A DNA stretch of 64,000 nt, taken from NCBI GenBank assembly GCA_020073645.1, contig JAIQET010000002.1, positions 83,194 to 147,193 on the forward strand, in the 5' to 3' direction. The stretch is from Terriglobia bacterium (lineage in GTDB: Bacteria > Acidobacteriota > Terriglobia > Terriglobales > Acidobacteriaceae). The first letter of the stretch is position 1, and each line of letters opens with the position of its first letter. Of the stretch, positions 34,491 to 43,500 are shown piece after piece. Made by a program: the position numbers and the translations under genes. The notes under the pieces were generated by a model. It saw only the letters and a program-made list of their open reading frames with translations, did not search any database and had not been told where the DNA came from.

Positions 34491-34566
34491 GAGACGTTGC
34501 AAGCAACGCCTCTACAGAGGCAGGTTCTGCTTCCACATCCGTAGAGACGCAGCTTGCTGCGTCTCT
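34491..34566. repeat. Two short palindromes between gabT and mmsA
   Basis: GAGACGTTGC with GCAACGCCTC (34491-34512) and AGAGACGCAGC with GCTGCGTCTCT across TT (34543-34566, 11-bp perfect arms) lie in the 126-bp gap. They share the pattern (A)GAGACG-x-x-GC and look like members of one dispersed family. Confidence 0.6.
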
Positions 34567-34579
34567 GGCGGCCGAATCT

Positions 34580-35944
34580 CTATGCCGGTTGCACGGCCAA
34601 TGCGCCCTTCCTTTCGCCCACATGCGCCAGCGCCGCCTCCAGCACATCCAGCCCTTCATCCATTTGCTCGTCCGTAATCACCAGCGGCATCAGCAGCCGA
34701 ATCACGTTCCCGTACGACCCCGCCGTAATCGTCACCAGCCCGTGCTCATAGCAGTATTGCGAGACCTGCTTGGTCTCCTCGTCGGCCGGTTGCCGCGTCT
34801 CCCGCGAGCGCACCAGTTCCAGCGCTTGCATGGCGCCCAGGCCCCGCACTTCACCCACCAGTTCCCAGCGGCTCTGCCACTGCTCGGCGCGTTCGCGGAA
34901 GCGGTCACCCAACGCGTTGGCGCGCGCAGCCAGGTTGTCCCTCTGGATCATGTCAATCACCGCCAGCGCCGCCTCGCACGCCACCGGATTGCCACTGAAG
35001 GTCCCGCCCAATCCGCCTACCCCCGGAGCATCCATGATCTCGGCACGTCCGGTCACCGCCGCCAGCGGCAAACCGCCGCTCAGCGACTTGGCGGTGACAA
35101 TCATGTCGGGCGTGAAACTGAAGCGATCGCAGGCAAACATAGCGCCGGCACGTCCAAATCCAGTCTGCACCTCGTCGGCGATCAAGAGGATGCGGTGCTT
35201 GTGGCAAATCTCCGCCAGGATCGTGTAGAACTCCGCCGGCGGCGTAATGAAGCCGCCCTCGCCCATGATCGGCTCGACGATGACCGCCGCCACCGACTCC
35301 GCCGCCACCACCCGCTTGAAGGCATCTTCGATGTGCCGCGCGCAGTGCATCTGGCACCCCGGATACTCCAGCTTGTACGAACAACGGAAGCAGTAGGCGA
35401 ACGGCACGCGATAAACATCGCCCGGAAACGGCTCGAACCCCGCCTTATACGGATGCGTCTTGCTGGTCACCGCCATCGCCATGTACGTGCGGCCGTGAAA
35501 GGCATCTTCAAAGCAAAGGACCGCCGGCCGCTTGGTGTAGCAGCGCGCAATCTTGATGGCGTTCTCCACCGCCTCCGCACCCGAGTTGACCAGGAGCGTC
35601 TTCTTGGCAAACCGGCCGGGCGTGAGCATATTCAGGCGCTCAGCCAGATGCACGTAGCTCTCGTACGGCAGCACGTTGAAGCTGGTGTGCAGAAAACGGT
35701 CGAGCTGGCGGCGTACTGCATCGACCACGTCGGGCGCGCGATGCCCGGTGTTAACGCAACCGATGCCGCCGGCAAAGTCGATCAGGCTGTTGCCGTCCAC
35801 GTCTTCGACCACCGCGCCTTCGGCTTTGGCGACGAACACCGGCGTGGCGTGGAAGGCGCCCTGCACCACGGCGGCATTGCGCCGCCGCATTAGCTCCTGC
35901 GACCGCGGTCCGGGAATGGAAGTGCGAAGTTGAATCGTTGCCAT
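34580..35944 (-). CDS. gabT: 4-aminobutyrate-type aminotransferase
   Basis: A 454-residue class-III aminotransferase. Motifs include LLVNSGAEAVENAIKIARCY, VIVEPIMGEGGFITPPAEFY, LLIADEVQTGFGRAGAMFAC, and the PLP lysine in MIVTAKSLSGGLPLAAV, all typical of GABA transaminases. It converts GABA plus 2-oxoglutarate to succinate semialdehyde and glutamate. It starts 1 nt after the stop of the aldehyde dehydrogenase gene, so the two are coupled and likely act in sequence: aminoaldehyde to GABA, then GABA to succinate semialdehyde. Confidence 0.88.
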   Translation of the reverse strand: MATIQLRTSIPGPRSQELMRRRNAAVVQGAFHATPVFVAKAEGAVVEDVDGNSLIDFAGGIGCVNTGHRAPDVVDAVRRQLDRFLHTSFNVLPYESYVHLAERLNMLTPGRFAKKTLLVNSGAEAVENAIKIARCYTKRPAVLCFEDAFHGRTYMAMAVTSKTHPYKAGFEPFPGDVYRVPFAYCFRCSYKLEYPGCQMHCARHIEDAFKRVVAAESVAAVIVEPIMGEGGFITPPAEFYTILAEICHKHRILLIADEVQTGFGRAGAMFACDRFSFTPDMIVTAKSLSGGLPLAAVTGRAEIMDAPGVGGLGGTFSGNPVACEAALAVIDMIQRDNLAARANALGDRFRERAEQWQSRWELVGEVRGLGAMQALELVRSRETRQPADEETKQVSQYCYEHGLVTITAGSYGNVIRLLMPLVITDEQMDEGLDVLEAALAHVGERKGALAVQPA

Positions 35945-35945
35945 C

Positions 35946-37427
35946 TCAGTACCACCCGATGGGTGCCTCGTTCAGGTTAATGTGGACTTGCTTGGTCTCG
36001 AGATATTCTTCGATGCCCCAGGGACCAAGCTCACGCCCGAAGCCTGATTGTTTGTATCCGCCCCACGGCGCCTCCACGTACGTCGGCTGCATGTGGTTCA
36101 CCCACACAATGCCGGCACGCAGCGCCTTGACCGCGCGAAAGGCCTTGAAGATGTCACGTGTCCAGACCGCCGCCGCCAGCCCGTAGGGGGAGTCGTTGGC
36201 AATCTTCACCGCGTCTTTTTCATCTTCGAACGGAATCACCGCGGCCACCGGCCCGAAAATCTCTTCGCGAGCGATGCGGGCGCTGTTTGACACGTCATAA
36301 AAGATCGTCGGCTCGACGTAATATCCCTTGGCGAACTTCTCCGCGCGACCCCCGCCGATGGCGACCTTGGCTTCCTTCTTGCCAATCTCCTGGTAGGAGC
36401 GCACGCGCTCGAACTGTTCCTTGCTAACCAGCGGCCCCATCTTGGTGTCGCGATCCAGCGGGGCACCCAGCTTGATTTTCTTCGCCTTCTCGGTCATAGC
36501 ATCCACAAACTTCTTGTAGATCGTTTTCTGCACCAGGATGCGGCTTCCTGCGGAACAGACTTCGCCCTGGTTGATGAACACGCCGAACAGCGCGCCATCG
36601 ATGGCCGCTTCGAAATCAGCATCGGCAAAGAAAATATTCGGCGACTTGCCGCCCAGTTCGAGCGTGACCCGCTTCACCGTGTCGGCCGCCATCTTCACGA
36701 TGATCTTGCCCACGGCCGCGCTGCCCGTGAAGGCAATCTTGTTCACGTCGGGATGCTGCACCAGGGGTGCGCCGCAGGTCTCACCGAACCCGGTGATCAC
36801 GTTCACCACACCCGGCGGCAGACCGACGTCCGCCAGCCAGTTGGCCATCTCCAGCGCGGTGATGGGCGTCTGCTCGGCAGGTTTCAGGATGCAGGTGCAT
36901 CCTGCTGCCAACGCCGGCGCCAGCTTCCACGCCCCCATCAGCAGCGGGTAGTTCCACGGAATAATCTGCCCCGCCACCCCGATCGGTTCCTTGAGCGTCA
37001 GATTCATGGCGTTATCGGGCACCGGGTTCACGTATCCCAATATCTTCGTCGCCAGCCCGCCGTAATACTCAAAGCAGGTCGCTACGTCGGCAATGTCGTA
37101 CTCCGCCTCAACGATCGGCTTGCCGCAGTTGCGCGCTTCCAGTTCGGCCAGCTTAGCGGCGTTCTGCCGAATCTTGTCCGCCAGCCGAAACAAAACTCGC
37201 CCCCGCTCCTGCGCAGTGGTCGTGGCCCAGGGGCCATCCTCAAATGCGGCCTTGGCCGCCGCGACCGCGCGGTTCACGTCCTCAGCATTGGCCTCAGGAA
37301 CTTGGGCGATGACCTCCTCGGTCGCCGGATCATAGACCGGAAACGTCTTGCTCGACTGGCTGTCCACCCACTCGCCATTGATGTACATCTGATAAGTGCG
37401 TACTTCCGTCTTAACTCCACCTGGCAT
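35946..37427 (-). CDS. NAD(P)-dependent aldehyde dehydrogenase, aminoaldehyde type
   Basis: A 493-residue aldehyde dehydrogenase resembling betaine- and gamma-aminobutyraldehyde dehydrogenases. The catalytic Glu is in VTLELGGKSPNIFFADAD and the Cys in NQGEVCSAGSRILVQ. PWNYPLLMGAWKLAPALAAG marks the cofactor site. In the proposed pathway it oxidises 4-aminobutyraldehyde to GABA or 3-aminopropanal to beta-alanine. GGAGG lies 6 nt before the ATG, just inside a dispersed repeat. It is coupled to gabT. Confidence 0.88.
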   Translation of the reverse strand: MPGGVKTEVRTYQMYINGEWVDSQSSKTFPVYDPATEEVIAQVPEANAEDVNRAVAAAKAAFEDGPWATTTAQERGRVLFRLADKIRQNAAKLAELEARNCGKPIVEAEYDIADVATCFEYYGGLATKILGYVNPVPDNAMNLTLKEPIGVAGQIIPWNYPLLMGAWKLAPALAAGCTCILKPAEQTPITALEMANWLADVGLPPGVVNVITGFGETCGAPLVQHPDVNKIAFTGSAAVGKIIVKMAADTVKRVTLELGGKSPNIFFADADFEAAIDGALFGVFINQGEVCSAGSRILVQKTIYKKFVDAMTEKAKKIKLGAPLDRDTKMGPLVSKEQFERVRSYQEIGKKEAKVAIGGGRAEKFAKGYYVEPTIFYDVSNSARIAREEIFGPVAAVIPFEDEKDAVKIANDSPYGLAAAVWTRDIFKAFRAVKALRAGIVWVNHMQPTYVEAPWGGYKQSGFGRELGPWGIEEYLETKQVHINLNEAPIGWY

Positions 37428-37436
37428 AAGACCTCC

Positions 37437-37484
37437 GTAGCGCCGGCGTCCCGCCGGCTGTCGCGGGGGCGTCCCGCCCCCGCA
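37437..37484. repeat. Dispersed palindromic repeats upstream of the aldehyde dehydrogenase gene
   Basis: Gtagcgccggcgtcccgccg is followed at once by cgggggcgtcccgcccccg, two hairpins in tandem. The same pair occurs at 61953-62000 downstream of tkt. A third short palindrome (ggagggcaggccctcc) ends at 37505. Confidence 0.75.
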
Positions 37485-37512
37485 TTGTGGAGGGCAGGCC
37501 CTCCCAGGAACC

Positions 37513-38964
37513 TCATCTCACCGAACTGCGCTCGGCCGGACGGGCCAGTTCGCCCTCCTCCGCGCTCACCACCTGCGCCTTCAGGCGGCCATACACAAAG
37601 AAGAAGAATGCGGCCAGCACCAGAAACGCCAGAGTAATCCCGAACATGGTGACTTCGTATTTCCACACCGAAGTGATCTGTTTCGCCGGAAAGAAGGCGA
37701 GCACAATCCCCAGCACTGTGGTGATGAAACCCGCCCCGCCCGCGAACAACAGCGTGCCCTTGCCGTAGCGGCCGCCTTCGAGCGGCCCCCTCACGGCGAA
37801 CTTCAGCAGCGCGGCAAACACGTACAGGAAAGGCACGAGCTGCAACACCACCGCGAGCGAGAGCATCCTCTGAAAGGCTTCCTGCACGCCTCCGGAAGCG
37901 TAAAAGTTGATGACCACCAGCACCAGCGAAACCAGCGCCTGCACGATCAGCGCCGCGTAAGGTGTTGCATAGCGAGGGTGAATCTTGCCCATCCACGACG
38001 GCATGTAGGAATCCAGCCCGGCAACGAAAGGAATGCGGGCCGAGCCGCCCATCCACGCCGAACCGATGCCGGCGATCGAGATACTCAGCATCACCGCGAA
38101 CGGTGCGATGATCCAGCGCACGCCGACTTCGCCCGCCATGTGGCTGACCGCCTGCACGATGCCTTGCAGCACGCTGATGTCATTCTTGCCCACCGCCACC
38201 AGCAGCGTCAGCGTCGCGCCGATATAGAGCGCTCCCGAGACCACGCCTCCCCAGGCTACAGCTCCAGGAAGCGTGCGCGCCGGATCACGGATCTCGTCTC
38301 CCATGACCGAGGCCAATTCCAGTCCGACCAGTCCAAAACAGATCACGCCGAAGGAGTTCAGCACGAAACGCGGGTCGGCTGGAATGCGGAAGTCAGCGCC
38401 CGTAACCGTGGTTCCGAAGCGAAGCCACACTGTGATTCCCAGTCCGATCAGCGTGGCTGCCGCGACGAAGGTTCCGATCGCGCCGACATTGTTCAGCCAC
38501 TTCCCCACGCCCAGCCCCACGATGTTCAAGACCGTGAGCAAAGCCAGCAGCACCAGCGACGCCGCCATGGCAAAGTTCTTGTTATCCGCCAGGCCCTCAT
38601 GACCCTGGCCCATGGCAAACACCGACACGCCGACGAAATACAGCATCACCGTCGGCACGTACAGCATGTTGTTCGTCCAGTAACACCAGCCGGAGAGAAA
38701 TCCGTGGAAATCGCCGAACACTTCCTTCGCCCACAGGTACACGCCGCCTTCGCCGGGATAGCGCTGCGCCAGTTCGATCACTGCGATTCCCTGCGGCCAG
38801 AAAAACAGCGTCAGCGAGATGATCCACAACCAGACCGTGACCCCGCCGTTCGCCGCGATCGACGGCACCACGTTCAGGTTGAACACCGCCACCACAAACA
38901 GCAGCACCAGGTCCCAGCGTCCGAGGACGCGCTTAAGGTGCGGCTGGTTGTGGTCGCTGGCCAA
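37513..38964 (-). CDS. APC-family amino-acid/polyamine permease
   Basis: A 483-residue transporter with about 12 membrane helices. HLKRVLGRWDLVLLFVVAVF opens the conserved region, and GEGGVYLWAKEVFGDFHGFL and ICFGLVGLELASVMGDEIRD are typical APC motifs. It would bring an amine or amino acid across the inner membrane. An ATG 8 codons upstream (38988) is part of a dispersed palindrome and has no ribosome site. The TTG at 38964 has GGAG 5 nt before it, so I prefer that start. Both are possible. Confidence 0.85.
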   Translation of the reverse strand: MASDHNQPHLKRVLGRWDLVLLFVVAVFNLNVVPSIAANGGVTVWLWIISLTLFFWPQGIAVIELAQRYPGEGGVYLWAKEVFGDFHGFLSGWCYWTNNMLYVPTVMLYFVGVSVFAMGQGHEGLADNKNFAMAASLVLLALLTVLNIVGLGVGKWLNNVGAIGTFVAAATLIGLGITVWLRFGTTVTGADFRIPADPRFVLNSFGVICFGLVGLELASVMGDEIRDPARTLPGAVAWGGVVSGALYIGATLTLLVAVGKNDISVLQGIVQAVSHMAGEVGVRWIIAPFAVMLSISIAGIGSAWMGGSARIPFVAGLDSYMPSWMGKIHPRYATPYAALIVQALVSLVLVVINFYASGGVQEAFQRMLSLAVVLQLVPFLYVFAALLKFAVRGPLEGGRYGKGTLLFAGGAGFITTVLGIVLAFFPAKQITSVWKYEVTMFGITLAFLVLAAFFFFVYGRLKAQVVSAEEGELARPAERSSVR

Positions 38965-38983
38965 GTGAACTCCGGTTGTTTTT

Positions 38984-39061
38984 GTCATTCCGAGCGAAGC
39001 GAGGAAACCCTACTTTCACCGAAATGTTGGGATAGGGATCCTTCGCTTCGCTCAGGATGAC
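38984..39061. repeat. Dispersed inverted repeat overlapping the permease start region
   Basis: GTCATTCCGAGCGAAGCG at the left pairs with CGCTTCGCTCAGGATGAC at the right across about 42 nt. It is one of the GTCATTC-type elements and fills most of the gap between the permease and the third aminotransferase. Confidence 0.7.
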
Positions 39062-39103
39062 AACCCAAAGGGAGACGGGAGGAGAGCAGCGGCTCCCTCG
39101 TCA

Positions 39104-40480
39104 TTAATGAACTGCGACCGCCGGTGCTTCGCGCTCCTGCTGCGCTTTGGCGAGAGCGGGCGCGACGTCCGCGAAGGCCGCCAGGTGCTTGTCGATATCG
39201 GCTTCGGTGTGCTGCACGGAAATGGTCCACTGTTCGTCCCACCAGTAAGGCTGGGCCATGACGCCGCGATTGACCATGCCAAACCAGTAATGCCGCCACA
39301 GGTCGATGTCAATGGCCTCCCAATCGCGGTAGCAGCGAATTTCCTTCGGATAAAGCATCAGCGCGCCATTGGCGCCGGCGCTGGCGATGTAGGCTTGCAA
39401 GCCGACCTTCCCGATCGTCTTGCGGTAGCCCTCAACCAGTTTCTTGCTGAGCTTGTCCACGTGCGCGTAGTTCTCGCGCGTCAGAACTTCGTGGAACGTG
39501 GCCAGGCCCGCCGCCATGGACACCGGGTTGGTGTTGTACGTGCCACCATGAAAAACCTTGTGCTGAGAAATCAGGTCCATGACCGACTTGTGCGTGCCAA
39601 ACGCCGCCAGCGGCAAGCCGCCGCCAATCGACTTCGCCAGGCAGATCATGTCGGGGTTCACACCGAAGTATTCCGAGGCTCCGCCCCAGCCCAGTTTTGC
39701 GCCGGTCTTCACTTCGTCGAAGATCAGCAGCGCGCCCTCTCGTGTACAGATCTCGCGCAGCCCCTTGAGGAAACCAGGCTGCGGCAGGCAGAGCCCGACG
39801 TTCATCATGATCGGTTCGAGGATGATCGCGGCGATCTGCCCGGGATTCTCCTTGAACCGCCGCTCGACGGTACTGAGATCGTTAAAGGTCGCAACCGGTA
39901 CGTTGGCAATACTGGCCTTGGGCACACCTAGCCCGCCCGGAACCGAAATCGGTGCATCAACGTCCCCATAGTCCGGGGCATGCGGCTTCACGCTGATCAG
40001 TGCGGTGTCGTGCAGGCCGTGGTAGCCGCCCTCGAACTTCAGGACTTTGTCGCGGCCCGTAGCCGCCCGGGCCAGCCGGCAAGCATGCATCGTGGCTTCT
40101 GTGCCGCTGTTTCCGAACCGCACCATCTCGACCGGAAAGCGCTGGCAGATTTCCTCCGCCAGTTGCCACTCCATGTCGTGCGGCATGCCGAACATGGTGC
40201 CGGTGGAAAGCCGCTGCTGCACGGCCTTCATCACCGCGGGATGACAGTGCCCGGCCATGAGCGCGCCGAAGCACAGGTTGTGATCGATGTAGTCGTTGCC
40301 GTCGAGATCGCGGAAATGCGATCCCTGCCCTTCTTTCACGAATATCGGATAAGGGTCATAGGCGCGGTAGTTGCTGGCCACGCCCAGCGGAATACGTTTC
40401 AGGTTTTTCTTGTGTGCTTCGGCGGACTTCGGCGTGCGCCGCTCGAAGGTTTCGAGTTCCTTCTGCAGGTCGGGGTACAT
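39104..40480 (-). CDS. Class-III aminotransferase, glutamate-semialdehyde-aminomutase-like
   Basis: A 458-residue enzyme close to HemL-type and related aminotransferases: RFGNSGTEATMHACRLARAA, FEGGYHGLHDTALIS, ALLIFDEVKTGAKLGWGGAS and the PLP lysine in MICLAKSIGGGLPLAAF. HemL itself makes 5-aminolevulinate, but the catabolic setting and differences in the substrate region argue against that. It could be the putrescine or diamine transaminase of the locus. GGAGA lies 6 nt before the ATG. Confidence 0.8.
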   Translation of the reverse strand: MYPDLQKELETFERRTPKSAEAHKKNLKRIPLGVASNYRAYDPYPIFVKEGQGSHFRDLDGNDYIDHNLCFGALMAGHCHPAVMKAVQQRLSTGTMFGMPHDMEWQLAEEICQRFPVEMVRFGNSGTEATMHACRLARAATGRDKVLKFEGGYHGLHDTALISVKPHAPDYGDVDAPISVPGGLGVPKASIANVPVATFNDLSTVERRFKENPGQIAAIILEPIMMNVGLCLPQPGFLKGLREICTREGALLIFDEVKTGAKLGWGGASEYFGVNPDMICLAKSIGGGLPLAAFGTHKSVMDLISQHKVFHGGTYNTNPVSMAAGLATFHEVLTRENYAHVDKLSKKLVEGYRKTIGKVGLQAYIASAGANGALMLYPKEIRCYRDWEAIDIDLWRHYWFGMVNRGVMAQPYWWDEQWTISVQHTEADIDKHLAAFADVAPALAKAQQEREAPAVAVH

Positions 40481-40528
40481 CGGAGATCTCCATGAATGCT
40501 CAGGCCGTGTCTAGGCCATTAGATTAGT

Positions 40529-40552
40529 CCCGGGCGGCCTGGGCCGCCCGGG
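40529..40552 (-). terminator. Strong hairpin immediately after the TonB receptor gene
   Basis: CCCGGGCGGC and GCCGCCCGGG form a 10-bp GC-only stem with a 4-nt loop, 5 nt past the receptor stop and before the aminotransferase start. No T-run follows. It may cause partial termination or protect the receptor mRNA 3' end so that receptor and enzymes are made in different amounts. Confidence 0.5.
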
Positions 40553-40557
40553 CGTGC

Positions 40558-43500
40558 TCAGAATGCAAACTTCAAAGCGAACTGAATCTGGCGCGGGTCG
40601 CGGGTGCGCTTGACTCTGCCAAAATCCGCTCCGTCACTGATATTGCCGTCGGGGTTCAGGAACTGGGTGTGATTAAAGATGTTAAAGAAATCGGCACGGA
40701 ACTCGAAGTGTTTTCCCTCCCCGACGGGCAGAATCTTCTGGACCGAGAAATCGAAATTCGTGATCCCCGGCCCGCAGCAGATGGTACGGGGCGAATCTCC
40801 CAACAACTGCAGCGGCGTCGAGGTCGCGGTCTGCGGGGGGAGCGCGAAGGAGTTGGGGTTGAAGTAATAGCCGCCGTGCGTTCTCGGGTCCTGGGTTTGG
40901 AACGGCGCGATCAGGTCCGGCTTGCCGGGCAACTCGAAGTCAAAGCTGTTCTGCAGTTCCGAATCGTTACTCGACTGGATGCGGATAGGGAACCCTGTTT
41001 GGAACGTGGTGATGCCGGAAACTGCCCATCCATTCAGCAGTTTGCCCTTGGCTCCCTGATACTGCGGGACGGGAAGTTCCCAAAGGTAGCTGATGACGAC
41101 ACGGTGCCGCGCGTCGAACAGCGAAAGCGAACGATTGCAGCGGTCGCAGATCGGCTTCAGAATGTTCTCGAAGCTGGAAGCGTTGTCAATCGACTTGCTC
41201 CACGTGTACGCCACCTCGAACTGCAGGCCGTGGCTGAGTCGCTTTTCCAATGACGCTTGCAGCGAGTTGTAATTGGAGGCGGCAATGGTGTCCTGCGCGA
41301 AGATGCTGGAGAAGACGGGAACCCCGTCGGGGGGACAGCCCACCCCCGTTGTCGGCTCACAGATCGGCGAACTGTAGCGGCGCAGGCCAACTAGCGTCAC
41401 GTCGGGATTGCCGGTTCCGACCGTCGGCACCGAGCCGTAGGGCAAGTGAACCGTGAATCCCGCGGGAATCGAGCCTGCGGGAAGGAAGTACGGACTATCC
41501 GCAAAGAACGGACCACATTGGTACGCGGATGCTAAGTCCACGTTCGGCACCACATTCGTGTAGTAATCGGAGATGTTCTGCAAATCGATGCAGGTTTGTG
41601 CGTTGCCGAAATTCAGGTCTTTGGTGGCCAGCAGTCGGTGGCCCTGGGATCCGACATAGCTGAGCGAGAGCACCGTGTCCTTGGCGATCTCGCGGGTAAT
41701 GCCGAAGTTGTATTGGGTGGTGTACTGCGCCCGCAGGTTGGGTTGAAGCTCTCCGAACAGCAGAATCGGACGGAATGCCGACCAATCCACCGCCGACCCC
41801 CGCGCCGGATTGAGAACTCCGTTGAAGGGATTGGGAGAAATCGTAAGATTGGCGGAATCGCCGCTCTGGCTCACAAAAGGCGTGTTAAACAGACCTTCCG
41901 AAAGCAGCGAACTGCCTCCGAACGGAGGCTCAGCCTGGAACTGCTCCAGCACCAGTTGTTCGATGGGATTGTAGAAAATTCCGAAGCCGGCGCGGACCGT
42001 CATTTTGCCGTCACCTTTCGGGTCCCATGCGATTCCGATTCGAGGAGCAAAGGCATTGTAGTAACTCTTGGTCAGTCCCTGGGGAACCCCTTTGTCGCCG
42101 GGAATCACCAAGCCCACGGGCGTGGTCCCTGTGTTGTTGCAGTCCGGGTTGACCACCCCAAGGTCTTCGAACTTCAGCACGCTAGCAGCCGAAAGTTGGC
42201 AAGGAAATACGGTCGTCGTCTGGCCCGGACGGAACGTCTGGTAGCGCAGGCCGGCATCATAGATGGGCTGGTTGAACTCCCACCGCAGCCCATAATTGAG
42301 GGTGATATTGGGCCGGATCTTCCAACTGTCCTGCGCAAACAGGTAGATGGAGTTCCCGCGCACATCCTCGGTCTGCGCCGAACCTTGCAGATAGGAATCA
42401 GGAAGTCCCAGCAGGTAGTTGGGAAACAGGTTCTGGTTTCCGTTGGCATCCAGGGCGAGGGGGTCATTGAGTCCGCCGCCAAAGTAACTGAAATCACCGT
42501 TCGGATCGAAGAACAAGGTTTGCAGAAAGCGTTGATTCCTGAAGTCGACGCCAAACTTCGCCGTGTGGTTCCCGATGACTTTCGTCAGGTTGTCGCTGAA
42601 TTGATACGTGTTCCCGACCTGCGGCAACTCGCCTTCAAAGTCGTTGCCGATAGTGAAACCGCCCGAAACGCTGATGAACGGCACCCCTTCTCGGTTCGGT
42701 CCAAGGCCCGGAGTAATTCCGATCCCCCCGACACCCGGTGCCGCGGGAATCACTCCGGCGGCCGACACCTCGCTCACGCCGGTAAAGCAGAACGGGGCAC
42801 CAACCGTTCCATTGCAGGAATCGGTCACGTTATTGGTGCGCTGCGGATGCAGGAACGTTCCCTGCGCCTCGCGGAAATAAGTAATCCGGAATTCGTTCAC
42901 TGTGCTGGGATTGATCGTCCAGGTGTGCGAGAGATTCGCCTGCTGCGCGCGAGTGGCGTTGTTGTTGCCGAATCCCGGCAAGAGATTTGGCGTAGCCGCC
43001 TGGAAACGGGTAAAGGGTTGCGCGTCAAAGGCGTCATTGAAGTAGTAGTAGAAGTTCAGGTTCTGCTTGTCGTTGATCCTATGGTCTATTTTGACCGTGA
43101 ACTGGTTGGCATGAGAATCGTCATTCGGAATGGCACGAAAGACGTTCGTGCCTGAATTCGCGGGTGGCACGTAAAGCTGCATAATCCCGTAAGCTGCCTG
43201 GTCGAAGCAAGCGGTTGGAATTTGGTCTCCAGGGAAGATCTGTGAGTAGGGAACAAAACCACCGGCAGCGGAAGGCAGAGGATTGATGTTCACACCACAT
43301 CCTGGACGGTTATTCAGGATTTGCGCGACCAGATCGTCGCTAACTCCTCCCGTGAGGGGCGTAGCCGAGAAGTCTCCCCCACGTTCGGCTGCGGTCGGAA
43401 CTACCACAGGGTCTGAGGTTATGCCGTGTACCACGCGGCGCCCTTCATAGGATGCAAAAAAGAACGTCCGGTCTTTCTTGATCGGGCCGCCGAATGTTCC

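Noticed and set aside
34589-35893. 434-codon plus-strand frame opposite gabT
   Set aside because: It is a shadow frame with an Arg/His-rich product and no domain.
37437-37505. Possible CRISPR or tandem array
   Set aside because: The repeats are different adjacent palindromes without equal spacers; no cas genes are in view.
41596-43155. 519-codon plus-strand frame opposite the TonB receptor
   Set aside because: It is a shadow of a long receptor gene whose sequence is clearly coding on the minus strand.
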